Part shown: in pieces, positions 50,865 through 60,770 of the stretch
Layout of the letters: every line of letters begins with the position of its first letter
Numbering within the stretch: position 1 is the first letter of the stretch
From: Dehalococcoidia bacterium
GTDB taxonomy: Bacteria; Chloroflexota; Dehalococcoidia; Tepidiformales; Tepidiformaceae
DNA length: 64,000 nucleotides
Direction of reading: 5' to 3'
NCBI GenBank assembly: GCA_022826585.1
Contig: JAJDUR010000106.1
Coordinates: forward strand, 1 to 64,000
Notes under the pieces: model-generated
Seen by the model: the letters and a program-made list of their open reading frames with translations, nothing else
What the model was told of the DNA's origin: nothing
Database searches by the model: none
Position numbers and translations under genes: made by a program

Positions 50865-53339
50865 TTAGAGAAGGCTGACCGGGTCGATATCCACGCTCCA
50901 GCGCCGCCCCAGCGTGACCTGTTCCAGCAGCGCCCGTGGATCCCGGCCCCGCAGGAGGATGTGCCAGCGGTACTCCCCCCGGACACGCCGCACGTAGGCG
51001 GGCGTGGGGCCCAGCACGTCCGGGTCGGGCCAGCCCGCGGCGTCGCGTCGCGTCCGCAGGTCGGTGGCCATCTGCGAGGCGTGCTCCAGGCCCCGTTCCT
51101 GGTTCCCGTGCCGGTACGTGAGCCGCGCCAGCCGCGCGAACGGCGGGTAGCTGGCCCGTCGCCGGTGCTGCGCCTCGTGGGTGAAGAACCCGTGGTAGTC
51201 GTGCTCGGCGGCGGCGCGGATGGGCGGCGCCTCCGGCTCGTACGTCTGGATGTACACCTCGCCTTGGCGCTCCCGCCGCCCCGCCCGCCCCGCCACCTGG
51301 CTCAGGAGCTGGAACGTGCGCTCGTGCGCGACGTAGTCCGGAAGGCTCAGTCCCACATCCGCGTCCACCACCCCTACGACTGTCATGGCGGGCAGGTCGA
51401 GACCCTTCGCCAGCATCTGCGTTCCCACGAGAATGTCGACCTCCCGCGCCTCCAGCGTCTGCAGGATTCGCTCGTGGCTTCCCTTGCGGCTGGCCGCGTC
51501 GCTGTCCCAGCGCGCCACGCGAGCGCGGGGGAAGGCCCGCTTCGCTTCCTCCTCGATGCGCTGCGTGCCCACCCCGAACGGCCGGTAGCGCGCGCTGCCG
51601 CACTCGGGACAGGTCGTCTCCTGCGTGCGGCTGCGCCCGCAGTGGTGGCAGTAGACGAGCGGGTGGAGCGGGTCTCGCGTATCGAGCCCCATCGCCAGCG
51701 AGCACGAGGGGCACGTTGGCAGGTATCCGCAGGCGCGACATAACAGGAACCGCGCCGCCCCCCGCCGGTTCACGAACAGGATCGACTGCTGCTCTTCCTC
51801 CAGCGCCCGCCGCAGCGCGTTCCGCAGGGGCACGCTGAACACCCCCCGATTGCCCGCCTTCAGCTCCTCCCGCATGTCGACCACGGTGATGTCCGGGAGC
51901 GGCACCGGCTGCGTCTCGCCCCCCTCCAGCGGCATCACCCGCGACGACAGGTCGAGGCGCGTGATGCCGCCCACCTCCGCGCGGTGGTAGGTCGTCACGT
52001 CGGGCGTCGCGCTCCCCAGCACGAGCGTCGTCCCCGTCAGGCGGCGCAGCTCCGCGGCCACGTCGCGGGTGTGGTAGCGGGGCTGGGGGTCGACCTGCTT
52101 GTAGGTCCATTCATGCTCCTCGTCCAGCACCACCAACCCGAGGTTCCGCACGGGCGCGAACACCGCGCTGCGCGATCCCACCACCAGCCGCGCCTCCCCC
52201 CGCTGGATGCGGTACCACTGGTCGTACAGCTCCCCCGTGCTGAGGCTCGAGTGCAGCACCGCGATCTCGGCGGGAAACTGCTCCCCGTAGCGCTGGATAG
52301 CCTGCGGCGTCAGCGAGATTTCGGGGACGAGCACGATCGCCCCGCCCCCTGCCTCCAGCGTCCGCCGCGCCAGTTCGAGGTACACCTCCGTCTTCCCCGA
52401 CCCCGTCACCCCGTGCAGCAGGTACTCCCCGGGAGTTCCTGCGATCGCCTCCACAACCTCCGCCTGCGCCTCCGTGAGCGTCGCGGGCGGAAGCGCCTCC
52501 GGCAGCCGCTCCGCGATGGGGTCGCGCTCGACCCGCTCCTCGTACTCGCGCAGCCACCCGCCCGCCGCCAGCTCATCGAGGTGGCGGCGCTGCGCCCCCA
52601 GCTCGCGGATCTCGGTGAGCGTCGTGTCCCGCGCCTCCGCCAGCCGCTCCAGGATGCGGGCCGCCACCGACCGCGGCGTTCGCTCGGCGAGTTCGGCCGC
52701 GTGCCGCCGCGCGAATTCGGGCTCCGCCGCCAGCGCCACGCGACGTTCCATACGGGGGCGCCCGGCAGGCCGCGAGAGTCCCTGCGTGACCGTCAGGTGG
52801 CCGCTCTCCTGCAGCCGCTGGAGCTGGTCCATGGGTACCAATCCGAGCGACTCGCGCAGGGTGTCGAGCGCCGTCTGCCCGTTCTCGGCGAGGTACCGGA
52901 GGATCCGCTGGTCGCCGGGGTCGCTGGGCAGCAGCAGGGGAACGTCCACGGGCGAGACGACCGTCACCGAGCGTTGCCCGTACCCCGATGGCAGGCAGGT
53001 CGTGACGCAGTCCCAGAGCGGCGCCAGGTACTGCTCGCTGAGCCACCGCGCGAGCTCCCGGTGGGGTCCGTCGAGCACCGGCCGGGGGTCGGCCATCGCC
53101 TCGACGGGACGCGCCTCCTGTTCCGGTGGCGTGTCCGTCTCCCCGAGCACCACGCCCTGGAGCAGCCGGCTCCCGAAGGGCACGAACACCGCCTGCCCCA
53201 GCCGCACCTCCAACCCCTCTGGGCGCGCGTAGGTGAACGGGTGCAGCGCCGGCTGCCCGCTGTTGACCGCAACCTCGACAAAGGCGCGCTCAACCGGTGG
53301 GAATGGCTCGGAGCTGGGGGAATGCGGGGCGCTCGACAC
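50865..53339 (-). CDS. priA: Primosomal helicase PriA
   Basis: An 824-residue superfamily 2 helicase that restarts stalled replication forks. The N-terminal 3'-DNA-binding domain covers about 15-110. Walker A is GVTGSGKTE (310-318), Walker B/DEAH box is DEEH at 406-409, and GSAT is at 442-445. Eight Cys for two zinc ions are at 534, 537, 543, 546, 564, 567, 577 and 580. QVAGRAGRRERQGEVYIQTY is motif VI. All elements are intact. The GTG at 53339 is favoured by the following VERAFVEVAVN start of the fold. Confidence 0.96.
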   Translation of the reverse strand: MSSAPHSPSSEPFPPVERAFVEVAVNSGQPALHPFTYARPEGLEVRLGQAVFVPFGSRLLQGVVLGETDTPPEQEARPVEAMADPRPVLDGPHRELARWLSEQYLAPLWDCVTTCLPSGYGQRSVTVVSPVDVPLLLPSDPGDQRILRYLAENGQTALDTLRESLGLVPMDQLQRLQESGHLTVTQGLSRPAGRPRMERRVALAAEPEFARRHAAELAERTPRSVAARILERLAEARDTTLTEIRELGAQRRHLDELAAGGWLREYEERVERDPIAERLPEALPPATLTEAQAEVVEAIAGTPGEYLLHGVTGSGKTEVYLELARRTLEAGGGAIVLVPEISLTPQAIQRYGEQFPAEIAVLHSSLSTGELYDQWYRIQRGEARLVVGSRSAVFAPVRNLGLVVLDEEHEWTYKQVDPQPRYHTRDVAAELRRLTGTTLVLGSATPDVTTYHRAEVGGITRLDLSSRVMPLEGGETQPVPLPDITVVDMREELKAGNRGVFSVPLRNALRRALEEEQQSILFVNRRGAARFLLCRACGYLPTCPSCSLAMGLDTRDPLHPLVYCHHCGRSRTQETTCPECGSARYRPFGVGTQRIEEEAKRAFPRARVARWDSDAASRKGSHERILQTLEAREVDILVGTQMLAKGLDLPAMTVVGVVDADVGLSLPDYVAHERTFQLLSQVAGRAGRRERQGEVYIQTYEPEAPPIRAAAEHDYHGFFTHEAQHRRRASYPPFARLARLTYRHGNQERGLEHASQMATDLRTRRDAAGWPDPDVLGPTPAYVRRVRGEYRWHILLRGRDPRALLEQVTLGRRWSVDIDPVSLL

Positions 53340-53366
53340 GTTCGATCCTAGCGCAGCCGGGCCACG

Positions 53367-53789
53367 TCAGGAGAAGGAGACGCAGGCGCTACCGATCACC
53401 CGCAGCACGCTCTCCTGGTCGAAGCGGCGCTCGTACTCCTCCGAAATCTCGTCGATCGCGCGTCGCCCTTCGTCGCCCGGCGGGGCGTAGACGATGAGCA
53501 GCTTGCTCCCTTCCCGCAGGATCTCGCCGCTCGAGTCGCGCCACTGCCCGTTCCCCGAGATCACGGTGAGCCCGTCCGGGAAGCGCGGCGTGACCGTGTC
53601 CGCGAGGAACGCCCGCCACTCCTCCTCGGAGACGGAACCGCCGTTACCCTGGCTCAGCCCGAAGAAGAGCTGGTATTCGGTCCACCTGTCCGTGCCTTCC
53701 GGACAGGCCTTCTCCTCTTCCCAGTAGCACCCCGTGAGCGCCACTGCGGCGACGCCGAGCAGCACCAGTACCAGGCCGTGCGTCCTCAC
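53367..53789 (-). CDS. DUF3574-like lipoprotein
   Basis: A 140-residue protein from a GTG at 53789. Signal ends in lipobox ALTGC (Cys21). The mature part has WTEYQLFFGLSQGNGG, VSEEEWRAFLADTVTPRFPDGLT-type sequence and LLIVYAPPGDEG, which fit DUF3574: a small secreted ferredoxin-like domain of unknown function, often near the cell envelope. Two further Cys (28 and 136 or so) may pair. It starts three bases after the SDR gene's stop, both leftward. Confidence 0.8.
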   Translation of the reverse strand: MRTHGLVLVLLGVAAVALTGCYWEEEKACPEGTDRWTEYQLFFGLSQGNGGSVSEEEWRAFLADTVTPRFPDGLTVISGNGQWRDSSGEILREGSKLLIVYAPPGDEGRRAIDEISEEYERRFDQESVLRVIGSACVSFS

Positions 53790-53792
53790 TGC

Positions 53793-54542
53793 CTAGCCGC
53801 GACCCACGAACGGCATCTGCGTCGCCATGACCGTGAGCGTGAGCACGTTTGCGTCGAGGGGCAGGCTCGCCATGTAGAGCACCGCCTTCGCCACGTTCTC
53901 GACGTCCATCGTCGGCTCTGGGCGCACGCTGCCGTCGGGCTGAGGCATGCCCCGCTCCATCTTCGCCGTCATCGGCGAGGTCGCGTTCCCGATGTCGATC
54001 TGCCCGCAGGCGATGTCGTACTGCCGCCCGTCGAGCGCCGTCGACTTCGTCAGGCCCGTGATCGCGTGCTTCGTCGACGTGTACGGCGCGGAGTTCGGCC
54101 GGGGCGTGGTGGCCGAAATGGAGCCGTTGTTGATGATGCGCCCGCCCCGAGGGTCCTGCGCCTTCATCACCCGGAAGGCTTCCTGCGTGCAGAGGAACGC
54201 CCCCGTCAGGTTCGTCTCGACCACTGCCTGCCACTGCTCGAAGGTGAGCTCCTCCAGCGGCCGCGGGGGCGCGCCGATCCCGGCGTTGTTGAAGAGCACA
54301 TCCAGCCGGCCGAAGCGCTCCACCGTCCAGTCGAACAGCTCGCGCACGGACGCCGGCTCGCGCACGTCCGTCGTGATGGCGATGGCGCGGTCGCCGTCCG
54401 CGCCCGCCTCGGCGATCGCGGCCCGCAGCGTCTGCGCCCGACGCCCGGCCAGCGCGACCGAATACCCCTCGCGCAGCAAGGCCAGTGAGACAGCTCTCCC
54501 GATCCCGGAACCGGCGCCCGTGACGATCGCAACCGGACTCAT
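53793..54542 (-). CDS. Short-chain dehydrogenase/reductase
   Basis: A 249-residue classical [18 protein letters not shown] is the cofactor motif, NNAG at 85-88, and the catalytic Ser141, Tyr154 and Lys158 are in [31 protein letters not shown], with Arg after strand 2, suggests NADP(H). Substrate unknown; the divergent thiolase 87 bases away hints at acyl-CoA or ketone metabolism. The ATG at 54542 is directly before the fold. Confidence 0.9.
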   Translation of the reverse strand: MSPVAIVTGAGSGIGRAVSLALLREGYSVALAGRRAQTLRAAIAEAGADGDRAIAITTDVREPASVRELFDWTVERFGRLDVLFNNAGIGAPPRPLEELTFEQWQAVVETNLTGAFLCTQEAFRVMKAQDPRGGRIINNGSISATTPRPNSAPYTSTKHAITGLTKSTALDGRQYDIACGQIDIGNATSPMTAKMERGMPQPDGSVRPEPTMDVENVAKAVLYMASLPLDANVLTLTVMATQMPFVGRG

Positions 54543-54629
54543 CGCGCGAACCCTACCGCTCGGACACCCGCTTTGCCATCGCTCGCGTACAGTCCGCGTA
54601 CAGTCGTGGGCGAATACAGGAGACATGCC

Positions 54630-55808
54630 ATGAAGTCGGTCATCGTTGGCCTGGCGCGAACCCCCATCGGACGCTTCGGCGGGGCGTTCAAGCCCCTCCC
54701 CGCGACGGCGCTCGGCGCGGCCGCCATTGGCGGCGCCCTGGAGGGCGCTTCCGTCGCGCCCGATGCCGTCGACGAGGTGATCTTCGGGCACGTCGTGCAG
54801 GCCGGCGCCGGCCAGATCACGGCGCGACAGGCCGCCAGCGGCGCCGGCATCCCCATGACCGTCCCTGCGACCACCGTCAACAAGGTCTGCCTCTCCGGCC
54901 TCACCGCCATCGCCATGGCCGACCGCTCGATCCGGCTCGACGAGTCCTCCGTCGTCGTCGCCGGAGGGATGGAGTCGATGACGAACGCGCCCTACCTGCT
55001 CCCCGATGCCCGCTGGGGCGGTCGCCTGGGCCACGGACCGCTCGTCGACGCCATGCAGCACGACGGCCTCTGGTGCGCCTTCGACGAGTGCTCCATGGGC
55101 GAATCCGCCGACCTCAAGAACGAGGCCTTGGGCATCTCCCGGGAGGAGCAGGACGAGTGGTCGGCGGCGAGCCACCAGCGCGCCGGCTCAGCCCGCGACA
55201 GCGGCTACTTCGCCGCCGAAGTCGTCCCCGTCGATGTGCCCGCCCGGCGCGGCCAGACCGTGCGCGTCGAGCAGGACGAGGGCATCCGCGACGATGCCAC
55301 CGCCGAGTCCCTCGGACGGCTCCGGCCCGTCTTCACGCCGGAGGGTTCGACCACCGCCGGCAACGCCTCGCAGATCAGCGACGGCGGCGCGGCGGTCATC
55401 GTCGCGAGCGAGTCCGCCGCCGCCGAGTTCGGCGCCGAGCCCCTCGCCGAGATCGTCGCCTACGGCCAGATCGCCGGCCCCGACGCGACCCTGCACGAGC
55501 GTCCCGCCCAGGCCATCGACGCCGCGCTCGAACGCGCCGACCTGAACGCGTCGGACCTCGATGTCATCGAGATCAACGAAGCCTTCGCCTCAGTCGCGCT
55601 CTGGTCGGCCCGGATGCTCGATCTCGACCCCGGCCACGTGAACCCGAACGGCGGAGCGGTGGCGCTGGGCCACCCGATCGGCGCCACCGGCGCCCGGCTG
55701 GTGGTGACGCTCGTGAACGAGCTCAGGCGGCGCGGTGGGGGCCTGGGGGCGGCCGCTCTCTGCGGCGGTGGCGGCCAGGGCGACGCGCTCATCGTGCGCG
55801 TCGGCTAG
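54630..55808 (+). CDS. Acetyl-CoA C-acyltransferase (thiolase)
   Basis: A 392-residue thiolase. Nucleophile Cys87 is in [11 protein letters not shown], His348 in [11 protein letters not shown], and the second Cys378 in [14 protein letters not shown] at 316-320 is conserved. [18 protein letters not shown] is the typical N-terminal segment. It condenses two acetyl-CoA or cleaves 3-oxoacyl-CoA. ACAGGAGAC precedes the ATG. The order resembles AtoB-type acetyl-CoA acetyltransferases, which would fit with the CoA-transferase far to the left, though they are not linked. Confidence 0.93.
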   Translation: MKSVIVGLARTPIGRFGGAFKPLPATALGAAAIGGALEGASVAPDAVDEVIFGHVVQAGAGQITARQAASGAGIPMTVPATTVNKVCLSGLTAIAMADRSIRLDESSVVVAGGMESMTNAPYLLPDARWGGRLGHGPLVDAMQHDGLWCAFDECSMGESADLKNEALGISREEQDEWSAASHQRAGSARDSGYFAAEVVPVDVPARRGQTVRVEQDEGIRDDATAESLGRLRPVFTPEGSTTAGNASQISDGGAAVIVASESAAAEFGAEPLAEIVAYGQIAGPDATLHERPAQAIDAALERADLNASDLDVIEINEAFASVALWSARMLDLDPGHVNPNGGAVALGHPIGATGARLVVTLVNELRRRGGGLGAAALCGGGGQGDALIVRVG

Positions 55809-55812
55809 CGGC

Positions 55813-56712
55813 TCACGCTCCCTGCTGCTCGGCGAGCGCCAGCAGCTCCCTCGCCAGCGAACGCCCGAGCCCCGGTCCCGCGTCCATCGGTCCTCCCACC
55901 CGGGAGCGCACGATGACCCCCTCGGGAGCGACCAGCCCGTGCAGCTTCAGGGTCGTGCCGAAACTCTCCGCGTAGGCGGCCGCGGGGTAGCTGCACCCCG
56001 CCTCGAGCGCAGCCAGGAAGGCCCGCTCCGCCGACACCAGCCGCCGCAGATCCCCGTCGTCGATGGCGGTGAGCAGCCCCAGCGTGGCGGCGTCGTCGCG
56101 GCGGCATTCGACGGCGAGCGCCCCCTGCGCCGGTGCGGGCAGCATCTCCTCGAAACCGAACACGTGACTCGCGCGCCCCTCCAACCCCAGCCGCTCCAGC
56201 CCCGCGATGGCGAACAGCGCCCCGTCGTACTCGCCCGCGTCGACCTTCTCCAGCCGCGTCTCGACGTTCCCCCGGATGGGGCGCAGCTCGAGGTCGGGGC
56301 GTATCGCCAGCGTCTGCGCGGCGCGACGAGGGCTGCTCGTGCCCACGACCGCGCCCTCCGGCAACTCCGCCAGCGTGCCTCCGTCGCGCGCCACGAGCGC
56401 GTCGCGCGGGTCGGCCCGCTCCGGCACGGCGGCAATGACGAGCCCCTCCGGCCGCGCCGTCGGCAGATCCTTGTAGCTGTGGACCGCCACGTCCACCTCT
56501 CCCGCCAGCAGCGCCTCCTGGATCGCCGAGGTGAACCACCCCGCGCCCTCTCCCGAGGTCAGCGGGCTCGTGCGGTCCCGGTCGCCCGCCGTCGTGATCT
56601 CGACCACCTCGATGGCGACGTCCGGCGCCGTCCGGCGCAGGCGGGCGGCCACGAGCTCCGTTTGCTGGAGCGCGAGCCGGCTCGCGCGCGTCCCGATGCG
56701 GAGCGCCGTCAC
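55813..56712 (-). CDS. hemC: Hydroxymethylbilane synthase (porphobilinogen deaminase)
   Basis: A 299-residue enzyme from a GTG at 56712. MTALRIGTRASRLALQQTEL is the N-terminal signature. VHSYKDLPT has the catalytic Asp82, and GTSSPRRAAQ, IRGNVETRL and LEAGCSYPAAA follow, with Cys240 holding the dipyrromethane cofactor. It polymerises four porphobilinogen units. Its start overlaps the hemL stop by four bases. It is the last gene of the leftward haem set and converges with the thiolase. Confidence 0.96.
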   Translation of the reverse strand: MTALRIGTRASRLALQQTELVAARLRRTAPDVAIEVVEITTAGDRDRTSPLTSGEGAGWFTSAIQEALLAGEVDVAVHSYKDLPTARPEGLVIAAVPERADPRDALVARDGGTLAELPEGAVVGTSSPRRAAQTLAIRPDLELRPIRGNVETRLEKVDAGEYDGALFAIAGLERLGLEGRASHVFGFEEMLPAPAQGALAVECRRDDAATLGLLTAIDDGDLRRLVSAERAFLAALEAGCSYPAAAYAESFGTTLKLHGLVAPEGVIVRSRVGGPMDAGPGLGRSLARELLALAEQQGA

Positions 56713-58007
56713 GATCCGCCGCTGCTCGCGACCGGCCCGGGACTCGCCTCGCGCAACGCCTCGGCGGCGGCCCGCACGGTCCGGTCGATGTCCGCCTCCG
56801 TGTGCGCCGCCGAAACGAACCACGCCTCGAACTGCGACGGGGCCAGCATCACGCCGCGGGTCAGCATCCCTTGGTGGAATCGCGCGAACGTGTCGCTGTC
56901 GCAACCCGACGCCTCCGCGTAGTCGCGCGGCGGCGTCGAGCGGAAGAAGAGCGACAGCAGCGATCCCCGCCGCACGACGCAGGCGTCTGCCTCGGCCCGC
57001 CGGATGCCTGTGCCCAGGCCGTTCTCGAGGTACTGCGCCAGCTCCTCGACGCGCGCGTAGGGTCGCCCGTCGCAGAGGACGTCGAGGGTAGCGGCGCCCG
57101 CGGCCATCACCAGCGGGTTCCCGCTGAGCGTGCCCGCCTGGTAGACGGGCCCCTCAGGCGCCAGCTGCGACATCAGCTCGGCCCGCCCCCCCAGCGCCCC
57201 CACCGGCAGCCCGCCGCCGATCACCTTCCCCAGGCAGACGAGGTCCGCCCCCGGGAGGAGCCCGCTGAGCCCGTACCGCAGCCGGAATCCCGTGATGATC
57301 TCGTCGTTGATGAGCAGCGCTCCGTGCTGTTTCGGAACGGCCTGGAGCGCCTCCAGGAACGCCTCCCCTGGCGGCACGACGCCCATGTTCCCCGCCACCG
57401 GCTCGACGATGACCGCTGCCGTCTCGTCGCCGTGCTCGCGGAACCACTCCGAGAGCGCATCAGGGTCGTTGTAGGGAAGCACCCCCGTCCCCGCCGCGAT
57501 CGACTCCGGCACCCCCGCCGAGTCGCTCAGGCCCAGCGTCGCCACACCGCTCCCCGCCTTCACCAGCAGGCCGTCGCTGTGGCCGTGGTAGCACCCGTCG
57601 AACTTCACGACGATGTCGCGCCCCGTGGCCGCCCGCGCCAGCCGGATGGCCGTCATCGTCGCTTCCGTGCCTGAGTTGACGAAGCGCAGCCGCTCGAGCC
57701 CCGTCGCCTCCTGGATCCGCCTCCCCAGCTCCACCTCCCCCGGCGAGAGGGCTCCGAAGGCTGTGCCGCCTGCCGCCGCCTGCCCGACCGCCTTCACCAC
57801 CGCCGGATGCGCGTGCCCGAGGATGAGCGGCCCGTAGGCCGCGACATAATCGATGTACTCCCCGCCCTCGGCGTCGTGCAGCCGAGCGCCCGACGCCCTC
57901 ACGATGGGCACCGGCTCATCGGGTACGGCGCGGAAGGAGCGCACAGGGCTGGAGACGCCGCCGGGGAAGAGCGCGCCCGCGCGCTCCCGCAGCTCGGCGT
58001 TATCCAT
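56709..58007 (-). CDS. hemL: Glutamate-1-semialdehyde 2,1-aminomutase
   Basis: A 432-residue PLP enzyme from the ATG at 58007. MDNAELRERAGALFPGGVSS, NSGTEATMTAIRLARA, FDGCYHGHSDGLLVKAGSG and LGKVIGGGLPVGALGG with PLP Lys261 are diagnostic. It makes 5-aminolevulinate in the C5 pathway. It overlaps hemC at its end and the Cys-rich gene at its start (8 bases). hemA and hemB are outside the window. Confidence 0.96.
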   Translation of the reverse strand: MDNAELRERAGALFPGGVSSPVRSFRAVPDEPVPIVRASGARLHDAEGGEYIDYVAAYGPLILGHAHPAVVKAVGQAAAGGTAFGALSPGEVELGRRIQEATGLERLRFVNSGTEATMTAIRLARAATGRDIVVKFDGCYHGHSDGLLVKAGSGVATLGLSDSAGVPESIAAGTGVLPYNDPDALSEWFREHGDETAAVIVEPVAGNMGVVPPGEAFLEALQAVPKQHGALLINDEIITGFRLRYGLSGLLPGADLVCLGKVIGGGLPVGALGGRAELMSQLAPEGPVYQAGTLSGNPLVMAAGAATLDVLCDGRPYARVEELAQYLENGLGTGIRRAEADACVVRRGSLLSLFFRSTPPRDYAEASGCDSDTFARFHQGMLTRGVMLAPSQFEAWFVSAAHTEADIDRTVRAAAEALREASPGPVASSGGS

Positions 58008-58665
58008 GGGCGACCTCCGCGGGCGTTCGCGCGAGGTACGCCTCGCGCACCTCGTTCCCAGGTGTCGAGAAGTCGGCGAACGGCACTGCCGGGTCCGGGC
58101 TGGCGGCCGACGGTGGGTCCTCCTGCCACAACGCTGCTTCCCGGCACAGCGCGACCATGACGCTGCACGGCTCTGGGCAGGGAATGTGGCCGTCCTCGTC
58201 CGTCCCGCCGGCCCACACCGGGGTCCGCACGCAACGTCCGCACAGGGCCTCCCGCGCGCGTTCCCGGCCTCCTTCGTCCAGTTGCCCCGCGACCCGGTAC
58301 CGGCCCCGCTGTCGCGCCACCACCTCGTCGAAGGCAACGATCCGAAGCGCCCCGCGCGCCGCCTGCTCCTGGTGAAGCAACGCCTGCGGGTAGATCGTTT
58401 CAATTGCCGCTTCGGCTAGGCTTTCAGGTAGCGAGATGCGCCAGTTCCCCGGCATCGTGCGCGCGCCGCTCAGCGGACGGTAACGCCTGTGCTCGTCGAA
58501 GCGGAGGTGCTCCCGAAGGGCCTCGATGGCGCCTTCCAGCTCGACCGGTGAAGCCCCTCGCGACGGCCCTGCCAGCTCAACGCGACCGCCCCGGAATGCC
58601 ACCGTCACCTCGCCCAGCGCGAAGTCCCGCCCGGCCGCGATCGCTTCCCCTACCACGTCGCCCAC
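58000..58665 (-). CDS. Cysteine-rich protein of the haem operon, DR2241-like Fe-S domain
   Basis: A 221-residue protein from a GTG at 58665. The N-terminal 100 residues are mixed alpha/beta with LRFDEHRRYRPLSGARTMPG. The second part has AREALCGRCVRTPVWAGG and IPCPEPCSVMVALCREAA: five Cys whose spacing resembles the 4Fe-4S domain of Deinococcus DR2241, a CbiX-like chelatase with added domains. The chelatase domain itself is absent here. Overlap with hemL points to tetrapyrrole metabolism. Family assignment is from remembered motif pattern and context, so moderate. Confidence 0.65.
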   Translation of the reverse strand: MGDVVGEAIAAGRDFALGEVTVAFRGGRVELAGPSRGASPVELEGAIEALREHLRFDEHRRYRPLSGARTMPGNWRISLPESLAEAAIETIYPQALLHQEQAARGALRIVAFDEVVARQRGRYRVAGQLDEGGRERAREALCGRCVRTPVWAGGTDEDGHIPCPEPCSVMVALCREAALWQEDPPSAASPDPAVPFADFSTPGNEVREAYLARTPAEVAHG

Positions 58666-58761
58666 GGAGGCATTCTAGCGGTCGAGGCGCGGCCCATAGA
58701 CGCGGGGCGGCGCGCCGTCACATACTGCCCGCGCCGGCGACAGCCGGCAGGGAGGACGGAG

Positions 58762-59604
58762 ATGGGGCAGTTCCAGCGCCGGCAAGTCGGCAACGCCGAG
58801 ATCATCGCGCTGCAGGACAGCTGGGCGGCGATGCCCCCGTCGATGTTCTATCCCGACGTTCCTGCCGACGCCTGGGCGGACTACGGCGAGTTCCTCGACG
58901 GCGACGGCAACCTCACGCTCAACCTCGGCGCCTGGCTCGTGGTGAGCGAAGGCTCGACCGTCCTCGTCGATACCGGTCTCGGCGGGCGTCCCGCGCCCAT
59001 GCCCCTGAAAGAGGACCCCGCCCTCCCCTCCGTCATGGAGGAAGCGGGCGTGAATCCCGCGGATGTCGACACGGTTGTCTACACCCACCTCCACTTCGAC
59101 CACACCGGCTGGACCACCATCGACGAGAACGGCGCCGCCGTCCCCCTCTTCCCCAACGCCCGCCACGTCGTCCAGCAGACCGAGTGGGACTACTGGACGG
59201 CCAGCGACGAGCTTCGCGCCGCCGCCCAGTACGACAACGTCCTCGGGCCGATCGAGGCGGCGGGCCTCCTCGACCTGGTCGAGGGCGAGCACGCCGTCAC
59301 GAGTGAGCTGGTGACGGTCCCGACGCCCGGCCACACCCCCGGCCACGTCTCCTTCGTCCTCGCCAGCGGTGGCGAGCGCGCCTACCTCATCGGCGACGCC
59401 GCCCACCAGCCCGTGCAGGTGCGCGAGGACGGCTGGTGCGCCGGCGCCGACGTCGACAAGGTCGCCTCGGCGGCCAGCCGCAAGGCGCTCATGGCCCGCA
59501 TCGAGGAGGAGGGCGCCCTCATCGCCAGCGGCCACTTCCCCTTCCCCGGCCTCGGACGCGCCGTCGCCGGCGAGGACGGCCGCACCTACCAGGCCGTCGC
59601 CTGA
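58762..59604 (+). CDS. Metallo-beta-lactamase-fold hydrolase
   Basis: A 280-residue protein. THLHFDHTG at 108-116 is the HxHxDH zinc motif. TPGHTPGHVSFVL has the next His, GDAAHQPVQ the bridging Asp, and ASGHFPFPGLG the last His, so a binuclear site is complete. The order matches the AttM/lactonase-like and arylsulfatase-like group (NLGAWLVVSEGSTVLVDTGLG). Substrate unknown: quorum-type lactones and xenobiotic esters are both possible. GGGAGG precedes the ATG. Confidence 0.9.
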   Translation: MGQFQRRQVGNAEIIALQDSWAAMPPSMFYPDVPADAWADYGEFLDGDGNLTLNLGAWLVVSEGSTVLVDTGLGGRPAPMPLKEDPALPSVMEEAGVNPADVDTVVYTHLHFDHTGWTTIDENGAAVPLFPNARHVVQQTEWDYWTASDELRAAAQYDNVLGPIEAAGLLDLVEGEHAVTSELVTVPTPGHTPGHVSFVLASGGERAYLIGDAAHQPVQVREDGWCAGADVDKVASAASRKALMARIEEEGALIASGHFPFPGLGRAVAGEDGRTYQAVA

Positions 59605-59608
59605 CACC

Positions 59609-59989
59609 ATGGCTGGCGATAGGGGCGCGGACATCGAGGGCGTGGCGGGCGTCATCATCTGGACGGACCGCTACCCCGAAATGCTCGCCTTCTACCGCGA
59701 CGTGCTCGGCCTGGCGCCCCGCAGCGAGCGGGCAACCTTCGCCAACTTCGAGTGGGGCGGCTTCCGCCTCAGCGTCGCCGCCCACGACGAGGTCCACGGT
59801 CCCGCCCGCGACCCCCTGCGCATCATGGTCCACTTCAACGTGTCCGATATCGAGGCCACGCACCGGCGGCTGGTGGAGCGGGGCGTCGAGTTCTCGCGTC
59901 CTCCCGAGCAGGAGCGCTGGGGCGGCTGGGTCGCGACCTTCGCCGACCCCGACGGCAACACCCTCCAGCTCCTGCAACTCCCGGACTAG
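59609..59989 (+). CDS. VOC-family (glyoxalase/dioxygenase fold) protein
   Basis: A 126-residue single VOC domain. EGVAGVIIWTDRYPEMLAFY, VLGLAP and the closing FADPDGNTLQLLQL are the fold's hallmarks. One copy gives half a site, so it should dimerise. Metal ligands are not certain: His at 68 or so in MVHFNV and Glu/Gln near the end. It starts five bases after the MBL-fold gene, so the two probably act together, but the reaction is unknown. Confidence 0.87.
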   Translation: MAGDRGADIEGVAGVIIWTDRYPEMLAFYRDVLGLAPRSERATFANFEWGGFRLSVAAHDEVHGPARDPLRIMVHFNVSDIEATHRRLVERGVEFSRPPEQERWGGWVATFADPDGNTLQLLQLPD

Positions 59990-59995
59990 CAGCCC

Positions 59996-60730
59996 TCAGA
60001 CCAGCGGCCAGGGGTAGCTCCGGTGCGGTCCCGGGGTGGGCATGGCTCGCGTCCGCAGGAGCCGGTCCGCCCGACCCAGCAGCGCTTCGACCTCGTCACG
60101 GGAGAGGAGGTCTCTTAGCGCTTCGGTTTCCTCTTCGTCCCCCGCGACCGCCAGCGCTGCCTGCTCCACGTCCGAAAGCCACTCGTCCGAGATGGGCTGC
60201 TCCGCCCAGTCCCAGATCACCGTCCGCATCTTGTACTCGCGGTGGAAGCAGAGGCCGTGGTCGATGCCCCAGATCCGCCCTTGCTCGTCGAGCAGGCTGT
60301 GGCCCCCCTTGCGGTCGGCGTTGTTGGCCACGAAGTCGAACACCGCCATGCGCTGGAGCTGCGGCACGAGCGCCGGATCATCGCGCTGCTCGAAGAAGTG
60401 CGAGGCGCGGTCGTGCGGGACGTAGAGCTGCAGCGACCCCACCCCCTGCGGCCCCTCCCGCACCACCGTCGGCGGGATGAACGACCAGCCGAGCAGTTGC
60501 GCGAGCTGGTAGGCCGCCACCTCGCGCGCGTACAGGGTGCCCGTGGGGAAGTCCCACAGCGGCGTCTCGCCCGACTCTGGCTTGTAGACGGCCGCGATCT
60601 CCTGCCCGTCGCCCGCGCACAGCTTCGCCAGGTAGACGTAGTTGCTGGAGGACCACAGCAGCTTCACGTCCTCGAAGTCCGCCTCAAGCAGCAGCCGCTC
60701 GGCCCCGGCCATGTCCACCGTCCGGCTCAT
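59996..60730 (-). CDS. SCO1664-family protein (PI3/4-kinase/HipA-like fold)
   Basis: A 244-residue protein. ADFEDVKLLWSSSNYVYLAK opens the N-lobe, and AAVYKPESGETPLWDFPTGT holds a Lys in the ATP-binding position. YAREVAAYQLAQLLGWSFIP is conserved. FDFVANNADRKGGHSLLD followed by IWGIDHGLCFH gives the catalytic-loop Asp and the IDHG metal motif of this kinase-like group. It is widespread in Actinobacteria and Chloroflexota with no known substrate. It converges with the VOC gene. Confidence 0.85.
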   Translation of the reverse strand: MSRTVDMAGAERLLLEADFEDVKLLWSSSNYVYLAKLCAGDGQEIAAVYKPESGETPLWDFPTGTLYAREVAAYQLAQLLGWSFIPPTVVREGPQGVGSLQLYVPHDRASHFFEQRDDPALVPQLQRMAVFDFVANNADRKGGHSLLDEQGRIWGIDHGLCFHREYKMRTVIWDWAEQPISDEWLSDVEQAALAVAGDEEETEALRDLLSRDEVEALLGRADRLLRTRAMPTPGPHRSYPWPLV

Positions 60731-60770
60731 GGCGGGCAGCGTAGCAGAGCCCTCTGCCCGTGACGGTGGG

